Counted from the first letter of the stretch, positions 16,848-25,375 are shown. The stretch is DNA of 52,189 bases from an uncultured Mollicutes bacterium (GCA_945923475.1 CAMELE010000012.1:1-52189), one strand, 5' to 3'. Numbers and translations: made by a program. The notes: generated by a model from the letters alone, not told the origin.

Positions 16848-17762
16848 TTAACTAATTTTACGATATTTTTGATATCTACGCTCTAATAATTCGTCTGTTG
16901 AAGAGGCAGATAATTCATTCAATTTATTAATAAGACTTGATTTTAAATTGCTAACAAAATCATCTGAAAGATATTTAATTCCTCCAAGAGGCTCTTTGAT
17001 AATTTCATCAACAATACCATATTCTTGCAAGTCCTTACTAGTCATCTTCATCATTTCAGCTGCATCCTCAACACTTACAGTGTCTTTAAATAAGATAGAT
17101 GCGAAGCCTTCTGGTGATAATACTGAATAAACAGCATTTTCAAACATATAAATGTAATCAGAAACTGTAAGTGCTAGCGCACCACCTGATCCACCCTCTG
17201 ATAATACAATCGCAATTACTGGAACCTTAAGCTGCGAAAACTCCATAAGATTTCTTGCGATTGCACGTGCTTGACCACGTTCCTCAGCTCCACGACCTGG
17301 ATAAGCTCCTGATGTATCTACTATCGTAATAATAGGTCTATTAAACTTTTCGGCTTCATGAGCTAATCTTAAAGCCTTTCGAAAGCCCTCTGGTGAAGTC
17401 ATACCAAAGTTACGCTTGATACTTTCACTAATGTTAGTTCCCTTAGCTTGAGCAATAACTGTAACTGGCATATCACCTAACATTCCAATACCTGCAATGA
17501 TACTTTGATCATCTGCATAATATTGATCACCATGTAGCTCATAAAAATCCGTAATTAACTTATTAATAAGCATTTTTGCTTTAACTCTTTTTGCACTTCT
17601 AGCAATTGATACGCGATCCCATGCAGATAGATTCTTATATGTTTCTTCCTTTAATGCGTGTAGTTCAGAAGATACAACCCTAAATTCCATTGAATTTGGA
17701 TCAAGGCTTAACAAACGAGCTTCTAGCTCTTCAATTTGACGTTCATTCTTTTCTAATATCAT
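16848..17762 (-). CDS. accA: Acetyl-CoA carboxylase carboxyltransferase subunit alpha
   Basis: Alpha half of the carboxyltransferase that moves CO2 from carboxybiotin to acetyl-CoA to form malonyl-CoA. The 304-residue protein has a coiled N-terminus (LEKNERQIEELEARLLSL) and the crotonase-fold motifs IITIVDTSGAYPGRGAEERGQ and VLSEGGSGGALAL. It lies one base from accD, as expected for the two halves of one enzyme. Confidence 0.96.
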   Translation of the reverse strand: MILEKNERQIEELEARLLSLDPNSMEFRVVSSELHALKEETYKNLSAWDRVSIARSAKRVKAKMLINKLITDFYELHGDQYYADDQSIIAGIGMLGDMPVTVIAQAKGTNISESIKRNFGMTSPEGFRKALRLAHEAEKFNRPIITIVDTSGAYPGRGAEERGQARAIARNLMEFSQLKVPVIAIVLSEGGSGGALALTVSDYIYMFENAVYSVLSPEGFASILFKDTVSVEDAAEMMKMTSKDLQEYGIVDEIIKEPLGGIKYLSDDFVSNLKSSLINKLNELSASSTDELLERRYQKYRKIS

Positions 17763-17763
17763 A

Positions 17764-18642
17764 TTATCTATAATTATGAAGTCTTAAAAGCTTACTTAAG
17801 GTAGACTTCATATCCTTTCTTTCTACAATATTATCAATATATCCTTTTTCAAGTAGGAATTCTGATGTTTGGAATTCCTTTGGTAAAACTTCCTTAATTG
17901 TTTTTTCAATTACACGCTTTCCTGCAAAGCCTATTAATGTTTTAGGCTCTGCCAAAGTAATATCTGCAAGGGAAGCAAATGAAGCACTTACTCCACCTGT
18001 AGTAGGGTCAGTTAAAACTGCAATATATAATTCTTTTTCGCATAGTTTTGCGACTGCTTGAGATGTTTTAGCCATTTGGAATAAAGAGATAATTCCCTCT
18101 TGCATACGGGCTCCTCCTGAGCAAGTAAACATGATAACAGGTAAATGCTCCTTTAAACCAAGCTCGCATAAAGATGCAATCTTCTCACCACATACGCTAC
18201 CCATTGATCCCATAATAAAATGACTATCCATGACACCAACGAGTGCTCTAATCCCATCAATTTTACCATCAACTGTAATAATTGATTCATCGATTTGAGT
18301 TTCAGCCTGTGCTTTGTTTAGCTTATCCTTATATCCTGGGAAATCAAGATGACGCTCTTTTATATCATAAAATAATTCTGTATACCCCTCGTCCATAATC
18401 ATGCTAAGTCTTTCCTTTGCGTATAGCCTTGCATTATAACCACAAGAAGGGCAAACCTTAAAAGCGTTGATGTAATCCTCTTTAAAAAGATTTTTACCAC
18501 AGCTTGGACATTTACACATTAAATCCTCAGGAATTTCTTTTGGAGAATCATTATCATCTTTTTTTCTTAAATTTAATTCTTCAAGTAATGAGTTAAATTC
18601 ATTAATTTCTTCTTTTCGCTTATTGAATACGTTGTTTTGCAT
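17764..18642 (-). CDS. accD: Acetyl-CoA carboxylase carboxyltransferase subunit beta
   Basis: Beta half of the carboxyltransferase. The four-cysteine zinc ribbon is intact (CPSCGK...CPSCGYN), followed by the crotonase domain with IMFTCSGGARMQEGI and LTDPTTGGVSASFA. The ATG at 18642 is preferred: AAAGGAG lies 10 bases upstream, while the ATG at 18651 is only one base from it. The gene overlaps the end of accC by about 23 bases in another frame, so the two are translationally linked. Confidence 0.95.
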   Translation of the reverse strand: MQNNVFNKRKEEINEFNSLLEELNLRKKDDNDSPKEIPEDLMCKCPSCGKNLFKEDYINAFKVCPSCGYNARLYAKERLSMIMDEGYTELFYDIKERHLDFPGYKDKLNKAQAETQIDESIITVDGKIDGIRALVGVMDSHFIMGSMGSVCGEKIASLCELGLKEHLPVIMFTCSGGARMQEGIISLFQMAKTSQAVAKLCEKELYIAVLTDPTTGGVSASFASLADITLAEPKTLIGFAGKRVIEKTIKEVLPKEFQTSEFLLEKGYIDNIVERKDMKSTLSKLLRLHNYR

Positions 18643-19990
18643 TTTGCTCATACTCCTTTAAAAATTCCTCACAGAAGCCTGTGTCATAATATCCCAATAT
18701 AAATGTTGGATGATGTAATAAAACATAATGAAATTCTGTTGTTGTTTTTACACCTTCAATAATTAATTCCTCAAGTGCAGCACGCATCTTACGAATACAT
18801 TCAAGTCTTGTTGGCGCAAATACAATTAGCTTCATAATCATTGAATCATAATATGGTGGAATTTCATATCCAGCATAAACTGCTGTATCTACTCTAACGC
18901 CCTTACCTCCTGGAATATGTAAGAAGGTAATTTTACCAGGGTCAGGTCTAAAATCATTTTTCATATCCTCTGCATTGATACGGCATTCCATAGCACATCC
19001 AAGGATTTGGACATCCTCCTGCTTGTATGGAAGCTGAAGACCATATGCTGTTTTAATCATAGTTTTAACAATATCAACATTACAAATTGATTCTGTTACT
19101 GAATGCTCAACCTGAATACGAGTGTTCATTTCAATGAAATAGAAGTTTTCGTCCTTATCAACTAAAAATTCAATTGTACCTACAGAATCGTAATTTACAT
19201 ACTTACATGCTTTTACAGCAGCCTCATGAAGTCCTTCTCGTAATTCCTTTGAAATACATTGACATGGAGCCTCCTCTAGCATTTTTTGCTTACGACGCTG
19301 AAGTGAACAGTTTCTTTCATATAGATGAATACAATTACCATGCTTATCGCACATCATTTGAACCTCGATGTGACGAGGATTAACAATAAATTTTTCTACG
19401 TAAAGCTCATCATTAGCAAAGAACTTTTTAGCCTCTTCCTTAGCCTCAGTATATAATGGAGCAAATTCAGCATCAGATGCTACCATTCTAATACCTTTTC
19501 CTCCACCACCGGCTGAAGCCTTAATTAAAACCGGATATCCGATTTCTCTTGCAATTTGATTTCCTTCCTCAAGTGATACAGCACGATATGAACCAGGAAC
19601 AATAGGAACTCCCGCTTCCTTCATTATTTTAATGGCCTCTGATTTATTACCCATTAATTCCATAACGTGAGGATTAGGTCCAATCCATTTAATTCCACAT
19701 CTTTCGACCATTGAGGCAAAGATTGGATTTTCAGATAAGAATCCAAATCCAGGGTGGATAGCATCACAACCAGTAAGACAAGCAATACTTAAAATGTTTT
19801 CCATATTTAAGTATGAATCACTACATGAAGCACCACCTACACAATAAGCTTCGTTTGCTAGTTCACGGTGAAGAGCATTTTGATCGGCAGTAGAGTAAAT
19901 TGCAACTGTTTTTATTCCCATTTCCTTACAAGCACGAATAATTCTTACTGCAATTTCTCCACGATTTGCAATTAGTATTTTTTTAAACAT
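18620..19990 (-). CDS. accC: Acetyl-CoA carboxylase biotin carboxylase subunit
   Basis: ATP-grasp enzyme that carboxylates biotin on AccB. The 456-residue protein has KILIANRGEIAVRIIRAC, the glycine-rich ATP lid KASAGGGGKGIRMV, the carboxylase motif RRKQKMLEEAP and EMNTRIQVEHSVTE. It begins 3 bases after accB. Confidence 0.97.
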   Translation of the reverse strand: MFKKILIANRGEIAVRIIRACKEMGIKTVAIYSTADQNALHRELANEAYCVGGASCSDSYLNMENILSIACLTGCDAIHPGFGFLSENPIFASMVERCGIKWIGPNPHVMELMGNKSEAIKIMKEAGVPIVPGSYRAVSLEEGNQIAREIGYPVLIKASAGGGGKGIRMVASDAEFAPLYTEAKEEAKKFFANDELYVEKFIVNPRHIEVQMMCDKHGNCIHLYERNCSLQRRKQKMLEEAPCQCISKELREGLHEAAVKACKYVNYDSVGTIEFLVDKDENFYFIEMNTRIQVEHSVTESICNVDIVKTMIKTAYGLQLPYKQEDVQILGCAMECRINAEDMKNDFRPDPGKITFLHIPGGKGVRVDTAVYAGYEIPPYYDSMIMKLIVFAPTRLECIRKMRAALEELIIEGVKTTTEFHYVLLHHPTFILGYYDTGFCEEFLKEYEQNAKQRIQ

Positions 19991-19992
19991 AA

Positions 19993-20415
19993 TTACTCAC
20001 CTATCGCAAATAGCTTTGTACCAAATTCAACCATTTGGCCTTCCTTAACTAATACTTCCTTAACTATACCATCAACTGGTGCTGTAATTTCATTCATTAC
20101 CTTCATAGCTTCAACAATACACATTTTATCACCCTTTGACACTCTTTGACCAACCTCTACAAAAGGCTTAGCCTCTTGAGATGGTGATTGATGGAATGTA
20201 CCAACAAGTGGTGCTGTAACAAATGTAAGATCCGCCTCATCAGCAGTTTCGCCTGAATCAGCGCCTGTTGTTACATTTAAAGCTTGAGGAACTACATTTA
20301 CAACTTGAGTTGCCTTTTCTAATTTAATCTTTATATTATCAATCTCTAAATCAATTGTACTAACACTTGATTTTTCAAACATTTTAATTATTTTTTCTAC
20401 ATCTTCTAATTTCAT
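19993..20415 (-). CDS. accB: Biotin carboxyl carrier protein of acetyl-CoA carboxylase
   Basis: Carries biotin between AccC and AccA/AccD. The 140-residue protein has an N-terminal helix, a linker rich in Ala, Glu and Thr, and a C-terminal biotinyl domain with the biotinylated lysine in VEAMKVMNEI. The substrate of the BirA encoded in the same operon. Confidence 0.96.
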   Translation of the reverse strand: MKLEDVEKIIKMFEKSSVSTIDLEIDNIKIKLEKATQVVNVVPQALNVTTGADSGETADEADLTFVTAPLVGTFHQSPSQEAKPFVEVGQRVSKGDKMCIVEAMKVMNEITAPVDGIVKEVLVKEGQMVEFGTKLFAIGE

Positions 20416-20430
20416 TTTATTAACTCCTAA

Positions 20431-20661
20431 CTATTTTTGAATTTTTGACTCAACAAGCTTACAAACATCATCAACTGTTTTTAAAGCTGTCATTTCTTCC
20501 CATTCAACCTTTATGTCAAACGTTGTTTCTAATGATAAAATTAACTCAACAGCATATAATGAATCGATGCGAAGATCCTCTTTAAGTCTCGCGTCTTTTG
20601 TAACACTTTCATAATCAACATTAGCTGTTTCTACAAGCATATCTCTAATTTTTTCAAACAT
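20431..20661 (-). CDS. Acyl carrier protein 1
   Basis: A 76-residue acyl carrier protein; the phosphopantetheine serine is in LRIDSLYAVELIL. It sits next to accB in the supply half of the operon. It differs clearly from ACP2 at the operon head (DSLYAVEL versus DSIDSIEL), so the two probably have different partners. It is the more likely general fatty-acid ACP, though its DSLYAV is not the textbook DSLDTV. Confidence 0.92.
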   Translation of the reverse strand: MFEKIRDMLVETANVDYESVTKDARLKEDLRIDSLYAVELILSLETTFDIKVEWEEMTALKTVDDVCKLVESKIQK

Positions 20662-20672
20662 AAAATAGCCTC

Positions 20673-21410
20673 CTATTTACCATTACGCTCTTGTTCCCAA
20701 AATTTATTTAATAAAACCTTATATGCCCCTTCTGAGAATGGTGGCTTTTTCAAATTACTTATTTCTTCATCTGTTAAACTACCATTTTTCCCAAATGAAA
20801 CACCAGCTTCATAAAACTTTTGTAAGAAGCGTTCTTGTCTATCTTCCATCTTAAGCTCAATTAATGTCTTAAGCTGTGGGCAAAGAATTGCAGTATAATG
20901 ACCCTTTCCACATATTGCATCATATTGAGTGACAAGTGAATCGAATACATTATCAGCAGCTGTATATGCACAGCTTGCAATAATAATGAACTTCTTATCG
21001 CCCATTTCAAAACGATGACCATGGAATGAAGCTCCATCAACTGGAGCCTTTTGTCCTTCATATGTTGACATAAAAGGCATCATTCTATCTGTAAATACTT
21101 TCATCGTGCCAGGCATTCCAAAGAAATACAAGGGATATGATTCAATAAATACATCACATTCCATTATTTTTTCTTTTATCATATTAGCATCGTCATTTTT
21201 AATGACACATTCGCCAGGAGTTTTTCCCCAACAAGACAAGCATCCCAAGCATGGTTTAATATTTAAACTATTTATCCAAATGTATTCAACACAAGCCCCT
21301 GTTTCTTGTGCAAGTCCATCAACAAATGCCTTTGTAGCAGTTAATGTTGATGAATGTTCCCCTTTAGGACTACCATTTAAAACTAATATTTTTTTGATTT
21401 TAGAAGGCAT
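20673..21410 (-). CDS. NADPH-dependent FMN reductase/flavodoxin-fold oxidoreductase
   Basis: A 245-residue flavodoxin-fold protein with the FMN phosphate loop LVLNGSPKGEHSST and the pattern ESYPLYFFGMPGTMKVFTDRMMPF of the NADPH-dependent FMN reductase group. Cysteines in CLGCLSCWGKTPGEC are like those of iron-sulfur flavoproteins. It starts on the stop codon of fabZ (TAATG), so it is an integral part of the operon. Its role is unknown. Since no FabI, FabK, FabL or FabV is encoded in this cluster, a part in enoyl reduction or in modifying the product is conceivable, but that is inference from position only. Confidence 0.8.
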   Translation of the reverse strand: MPSKIKKILVLNGSPKGEHSSTLTATKAFVDGLAQETGACVEYIWINSLNIKPCLGCLSCWGKTPGECVIKNDDANMIKEKIMECDVFIESYPLYFFGMPGTMKVFTDRMMPFMSTYEGQKAPVDGASFHGHRFEMGDKKFIIIASCAYTAADNVFDSLVTQYDAICGKGHYTAILCPQLKTLIELKMEDRQERFLQKFYEAGVSFGKNGSLTDEEISNLKKPPFSEGAYKVLLNKFWEQERNGK

Positions 21411-21862
21411 TACTCTTCACTTCCATAAATGGTAGATTTTTCCACCATTGTGAATGTCATTGAACCCTTTGAGTAAATTTTATCTTCAACCTTAACTACA
21501 GCATCAAACGAAGTTAAAGGTCCAGCACTTCTTGTTTTAGTAACTGTAATATCAAGCTGATATCCAGGTATTACTGGCTTAATAAATTTGAAATTATCAA
21601 CCTTAAGTAATACATATATTTTATCTGGATCTGTGCCATCATCTTCCATTACTAATGAGCATAGCTGTGCGCATGCTTCTACGATTAATACACCAGGCAT
21701 TATAGGTGCATCAGGAAAATGTCCCATAAAATATGGTTCATTTACTGATACAGACTTAATACCTCTTGCGCTTACGTTTGGTTCAAGTTCAATAACTCTT
21801 TCTATCATTTGAAAAGGGGGACGTTGTTTAATTCTTTTGTTAATATCATTGATATTCATCAT
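21410..21862 (-). CDS. fabZ: 3-hydroxyacyl-ACP dehydratase
   Basis: Hot-dog dehydratase that forms trans-2-enoyl-ACP. The 150-residue protein has the FabZ active-site segment GHFPDAPIMPGVLIVEA, with catalytic His and Glu present. It overlaps fabG by 4 bases. Confidence 0.95.
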   Translation of the reverse strand: MMNINDINKRIKQRPPFQMIERVIELEPNVSARGIKSVSVNEPYFMGHFPDAPIMPGVLIVEACAQLCSLVMEDDGTDPDKIYVLLKVDNFKFIKPVIPGYQLDITVTKTRSAGPLTSFDAVVKVEDKIYSKGSMTFTMVEKSTIYGSEE

Positions 21863-22590
21863 AGTGATAGTCCTCCATCAATTGTGATTGTTTGACCAGT
21901 AATGTATTTAGACTCTTCTGAAGCTAAGAAGCTTACAAGTGCCGCAACATCTTCACCCTTACCTAAGGTATGCATAGGAATAGCCTTTAGATATTCCTCC
22001 TTCTTTTCCTCAGGAATTGCGTCAAGCATTTCTGTTTGAATAAATCCTGGAGCTATAGCATTAACTCTAATACCATATGCTGATAATTCCTTAGCCATAG
22101 TTTGAGTCATTGAGTTTACAGCACCCTTTGTTGCACCATAAACGCTTTGGCCTGGAAGTGAGAACTTACCAGCAACTGATGACATATTGATTATTACACC
22201 AGATTTTTTTCTAAACATTTTAAGTGCTACTTGTTGAGCACAATAGAAATATCCCTTAACATTTAGTTCAAAACAATCATCTAATGACTTTTGAGACATC
22301 ATTAATAAGAATTCATCACGAACAATACCAGCGTTATTTACAAGCACATCGATTGTTCCATATTCCTTAAATACATCTCTTACCATCGCTTTTACTTCAT
22401 CAAGCTTAGACACATCAGCCTTATAAATCATTCCAGAACCACCCTCTGCAATGATTTGAGCTAAAGTATCTTCAGCTGGACCATTTGAATGACTATAATT
22501 TACAACTACAGTGTAGCCATCCTTAGCAAGACGTAATGCACAAGCACGTCCAATACCTCTAGAGGCACCTGTTACAATTGCAACCTTCAT
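21859..22590 (-). CDS. fabG: 3-oxoacyl-ACP reductase
   Basis: Short-chain dehydrogenase that reduces 3-ketoacyl-ACP with NADPH. The 243-residue protein has the cofactor motif VTGASRGIGRA, NNAG (LVNNAGIV), the catalytic Ser and YxxxK (MSSVAGKF...SVYGATKGAV), and the end TGQTITIDGGLSL. The ATG has a TAGGTGA ribosome binding site. Confidence 0.96.
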   Translation of the reverse strand: MKVAIVTGASRGIGRACALRLAKDGYTVVVNYSHSNGPAEDTLAQIIAEGGSGMIYKADVSKLDEVKAMVRDVFKEYGTIDVLVNNAGIVRDEFLLMMSQKSLDDCFELNVKGYFYCAQQVALKMFRKKSGVIINMSSVAGKFSLPGQSVYGATKGAVNSMTQTMAKELSAYGIRVNAIAPGFIQTEMLDAIPEEKKEEYLKAIPMHTLGKGEDVAALVSFLASEESKYITGQTITIDGGLSL

Positions 22591-22599
22591 TTATTTCAC

Positions 22600-24990
22600 C
22601 TACTTTTTTAATACTACTGCACAGTATGATCCACCAGAACCATAGGCAATAACTAATACATTTTCAAGTTTAGCTGAATCAATGCTAACATTTTCTATCT
22701 TATCAAGACTAATAGCATATCCATTTTCTTTCTTGATATCTCCTGATAGCATCATTGCAGAATGAGCACAAGCTAGAGCAGCTGATGCAGCTCTACCTTC
22801 ACCAGTTCTTTCCTTAACACTAAATACAGGAATATTTACTAAATTTTCTTTAAATACACGTCTTAAGCTTTGAAGCTCTTCATTGTCTACAATATGGTTA
22901 CCATTTGCGAATCCAGAAATACAAGATATATCCTCAGGCTTAAGATTAGCGTCTGCTAAAGCCTCTAAAATAGCCTTGTCTAAAGCCTCTGAAGAACCTT
23001 CAAGAGTTCCAAACTTAACATTTTGATGAGTCATACCATAACCAACTACTTGACAATACTTCTTAGCATTACGAGCATTTGCAGATGATGCTGATTCACA
23101 AACGATAGTTGTAGAACCATCAGCAAGTACAAAGCCTTTAGCATTATCATATGGTTTAATTACAGAATCAGATACATAATTAAGCTTTGAATATAATTCA
23201 GAAATAATCTCAATATTTTCATCAGTACCACAAGCAAGAACAACTTCCTCTTGACCTTGCTCAATAATATTCTTAGCATATGCAACTGATGCTAAACCAG
23301 ATTGAGCACCATTTGTGATTGTAACATTATATCCCTTAATACCTGAGCAAATTGATAAATATCCACCTGCAGCGTTATATACTGTATTAGGGAAGTTAAA
23401 TGCAGATCCAGCCGCATTACCCTTTTCAGCAATATTCTCTTCAAATAAGCAGCCCATTCCTAAAGCTCCTTCTGAAGTACCTACTACTATACCAACCTTT
23501 GTGGCATTTTCATCATTTAATTCATAGCCAGCATTCTTAAGTGCAGCCATACCAGATACAGCTTGAAGCTTAGAGAAGTTATCAAGCTTACGGTAGAAAG
23601 CCATCTTCAATCCATTTTCATCAAAATCAGGCTTATCAACTACTGAATTAACACAAGATGAACTAACAGTTTCATTAGCTTCTACCTTGCTAATATAGTT
23701 TTCAACTCCATTTCCAAGAGGAGAAACAATACCGAAACCAGTAATATATACAGGCTCCTTAGCCTCAGGTAATACTACATTACCCTTGTCCTTTGAAAAT
23801 ACGATACTAGCATTATTTCCACCAAACGCAAATGAGTTAGACATAACTGTCTTTAATTCCTTCTTGCGACTCTTATTAGGAACAAAATCAATCTTACCAG
23901 CCTTTTCCTTTAAAGCTTCTAGATCTTCATCTGAATAGCCTAAAGTTGCAGGGATAACATTTTGGGTTAAAGCCTTAATTGCAAATACAGCCTCAATAGC
24001 TCCTGCAGCACCTAAACAGTGACCAACCATTGGCTTTGTTGATGATACACTTAAATTATCATTAATTGGATCAAAAATTGTATGAAGTGATAGGAATTCA
24101 GCATTATCATTTTTAGCTGTACCAGTACCATGAGCATTAATATAACCAATTTCAGAACCATCAATTCCTGAATTCTTTAAAGCCCAACGAATCGCATTCA
24201 TTTGACCTTCTCCATCTTCTCTTGGAGCAGTGATATGGTGAGCATCACTAGATACACCAGAACCTAAAACCTCACAATACATTTTAGCACCACGAGCCTT
24301 AGCATGCTCATATGACTCAACAATTACAATACCTGAACCTTCACCAAGAGTAATACCTGTACAATGGTTGAATGATGAACAAGGATTTGAATCAAGTGCA
24401 TGTAAAGCAAGGAATCCTGCATATGGAACTGAAGCAAATGCATCAGCACCACCAGCAACTACAACATCAGCCTTGCCAGCACGAATCAAATCACAAGCAT
24501 AAGCAATTGAAATAGTACCTGCAGCACATGCATTAGCAATATTTGTAACACATCCACCAGCATTTAAATCACCAGCAACCTGAGAAGCAATTGCAGAAAT
24601 TGGCATCTTCTTTACATCAGAAGCATCTCTTCCATTTTTATAGTAGTGTTCGATTGATACAACACCACCAACACAAGAACCAATAATAACACTTACTCTT
24701 GTGTCTCCACCAAAATCACCTAAACCAGCATCAGATACAGCTTCTCTTGCAGCCTTGATACATAATTTAGATACACGATCAAGATCATCACCCTTTGATT
24801 CAATGTTCTTTAAATCAGAAGGTACTTCTGCAGCAAGCTTAGCATAGCAATCAGTTGTATCTACGCTTTTAGTTTCTTTAATCCCTGATACAGAGTTAAT
24901 CGCATTTGTAAAGCATTCTTCTACATTATTTCCAATTGCACTGATCATACCAAGACCAGTTACAACGCATCTATTTTTATCGTTTGTCAT
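22600..24990 (-). CDS. Tandem ketosynthase: active FabF domain fused to an inactive KS (chain-length-factor-like) domain
   Basis: The protein (796 residues from the preferred ATG at 24990, which has AAAGGA upstream) holds two FabF-like thiolase folds in tandem. Domain 1 (about 5-400) is a complete ketosynthase: Cys155 in NACAAGT, His287 in NAHGTGT, Lys319 and His324 in STKPMVGHCLGAAG. Domain 2 (about 410-796) aligns throughout, but the nucleophile is Gln563 (NGAQSGLAS; codon at 23302-23304), the first His is Phe694 and the second is Glu731, with the Lys kept. It therefore cannot condense. Gln in place of Cys is the signature of chain-length factors and of decarboxylating KSQ domains. The fusion probably forms an internal pseudo-heterodimer. 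It sits between ACP2 and fabG. Ordinary FabF is about 410 residues. Confidence 0.93.
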   Translation of the reverse strand: MTNDKNRCVVTGLGMISAIGNNVEECFTNAINSVSGIKETKSVDTTDCYAKLAAEVPSDLKNIESKGDDLDRVSKLCIKAAREAVSDAGLGDFGGDTRVSVIIGSCVGGVVSIEHYYKNGRDASDVKKMPISAIASQVAGDLNAGGCVTNIANACAAGTISIAYACDLIRAGKADVVVAGGADAFASVPYAGFLALHALDSNPCSSFNHCTGITLGEGSGIVIVESYEHAKARGAKMYCEVLGSGVSSDAHHITAPREDGEGQMNAIRWALKNSGIDGSEIGYINAHGTGTAKNDNAEFLSLHTIFDPINDNLSVSSTKPMVGHCLGAAGAIEAVFAIKALTQNVIPATLGYSDEDLEALKEKAGKIDFVPNKSRKKELKTVMSNSFAFGGNNASIVFSKDKGNVVLPEAKEPVYITGFGIVSPLGNGVENYISKVEANETVSSSCVNSVVDKPDFDENGLKMAFYRKLDNFSKLQAVSGMAALKNAGYELNDENATKVGIVVGTSEGALGMGCLFEENIAEKGNAAGSAFNFPNTVYNAAGGYLSICSGIKGYNVTITNGAQSGLASVAYAKNIIEQGQEEVVLACGTDENIEIISELYSKLNYVSDSVIKPYDNAKGFVLADGSTTIVCESASSANARNAKKYCQVVGYGMTHQNVKFGTLEGSSEALDKAILEALADANLKPEDISCISGFANGNHIVDNEELQSLRRVFKENLVNIPVFSVKERTGEGRAASAALACAHSAMMLSGDIKKENGYAISLDKIENVSIDSAKLENVLVIAYGSGGSYCAVVLKK

Positions 24991-25031
24991 TTTTATTAAT
25001 CCTTTCATTTTAAAATATAAATAATTTAAAA

Positions 25032-25057
25032 ATGGTTGCAAGATAATTTGCAACCAT
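25032..25057 (-). terminator. Terminator-like hairpin between ACP2 and the ketosynthase fusion
   Basis: On the minus strand ATGGTTGCAA and TTGCAACCAT form a perfect 10-bp stem around a 6-base loop, followed by TTTTTAAATTATTTAT. It lies 8 bases after the ACP2 stop. It should end a share of transcripts there, making ACP2 more abundant than the downstream enzymes, or protect the 3' end of a short ACP2 mRNA. Confidence 0.8.
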
Positions 25058-25065
25058 CTTATTCA

Positions 25066-25308
25066 TTACATATTAGATACAATATAAGCAGCTAATGTAT
25101 TGATGTTTTGGAAATTTTCCTTAGCAACACCAGACATTGAAACACCAAAAGTTTCATCAATGTAAGTAATCAATTCGATTGAATCGATTGAATCAAGTCC
25201 AATACCATCACCAAATAGCATTGTATCGAATTCTAATTCTGATTCATCAACACCAAGGTTGTTTACAAAAAATTCCTTTAATTTTTCCTTAATTTCTAAT
25301 TCTGTCAT
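25066..25308 (-). CDS. Acyl carrier protein 2
   Basis: An 80-residue acyl carrier protein with the phosphopantetheine serine in GIGLDSIDSIELI. The preceding LFGDGIGLDSID segment is of the kind found in ACPs dedicated to aryl-polyene and related KS/CLF systems more than in housekeeping AcpP. It is the first gene of the operon, next to the tandem ketosynthase, which suggests they work together. The ribosome binding site is AAAGGAGA. Confidence 0.9.
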   Translation of the reverse strand: MTELEIKEKLKEFFVNNLGVDESELEFDTMLFGDGIGLDSIDSIELITYIDETFGVSMSGVAKENFQNINTLAAYIVSNM

Positions 25309-25345
25309 AATAAAAATTTCTCCTTTAATATATTCTTTTTTTATA

Positions 25346-25375
25346 ATTAAATGACTTTGTCACTCTAATTATCAA
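25346..25375 (-). promoter_or_regulatory. Promoter and operator of the fatty-acid operon
   Basis: On the minus strand TTGATA (25370-25375), an 18-base spacer and TTTAAT (25346-25351). The perfect palindrome TGACAAAGTCA (25352-25362) fills the part of the spacer touching the -10 box, the classic place for a repressor. The divergent TetR gene is the obvious candidate. The opposite strand has a TATAAT at 25416-25421 that may serve tetR. Confidence 0.65.

Noticed and set aside
22600-23760. Second KS domain as an active condensing enzyme
   Set aside because: All three catalytic positions differ (Gln, Phe, Glu), so it cannot catalyse condensation by the known mechanism.
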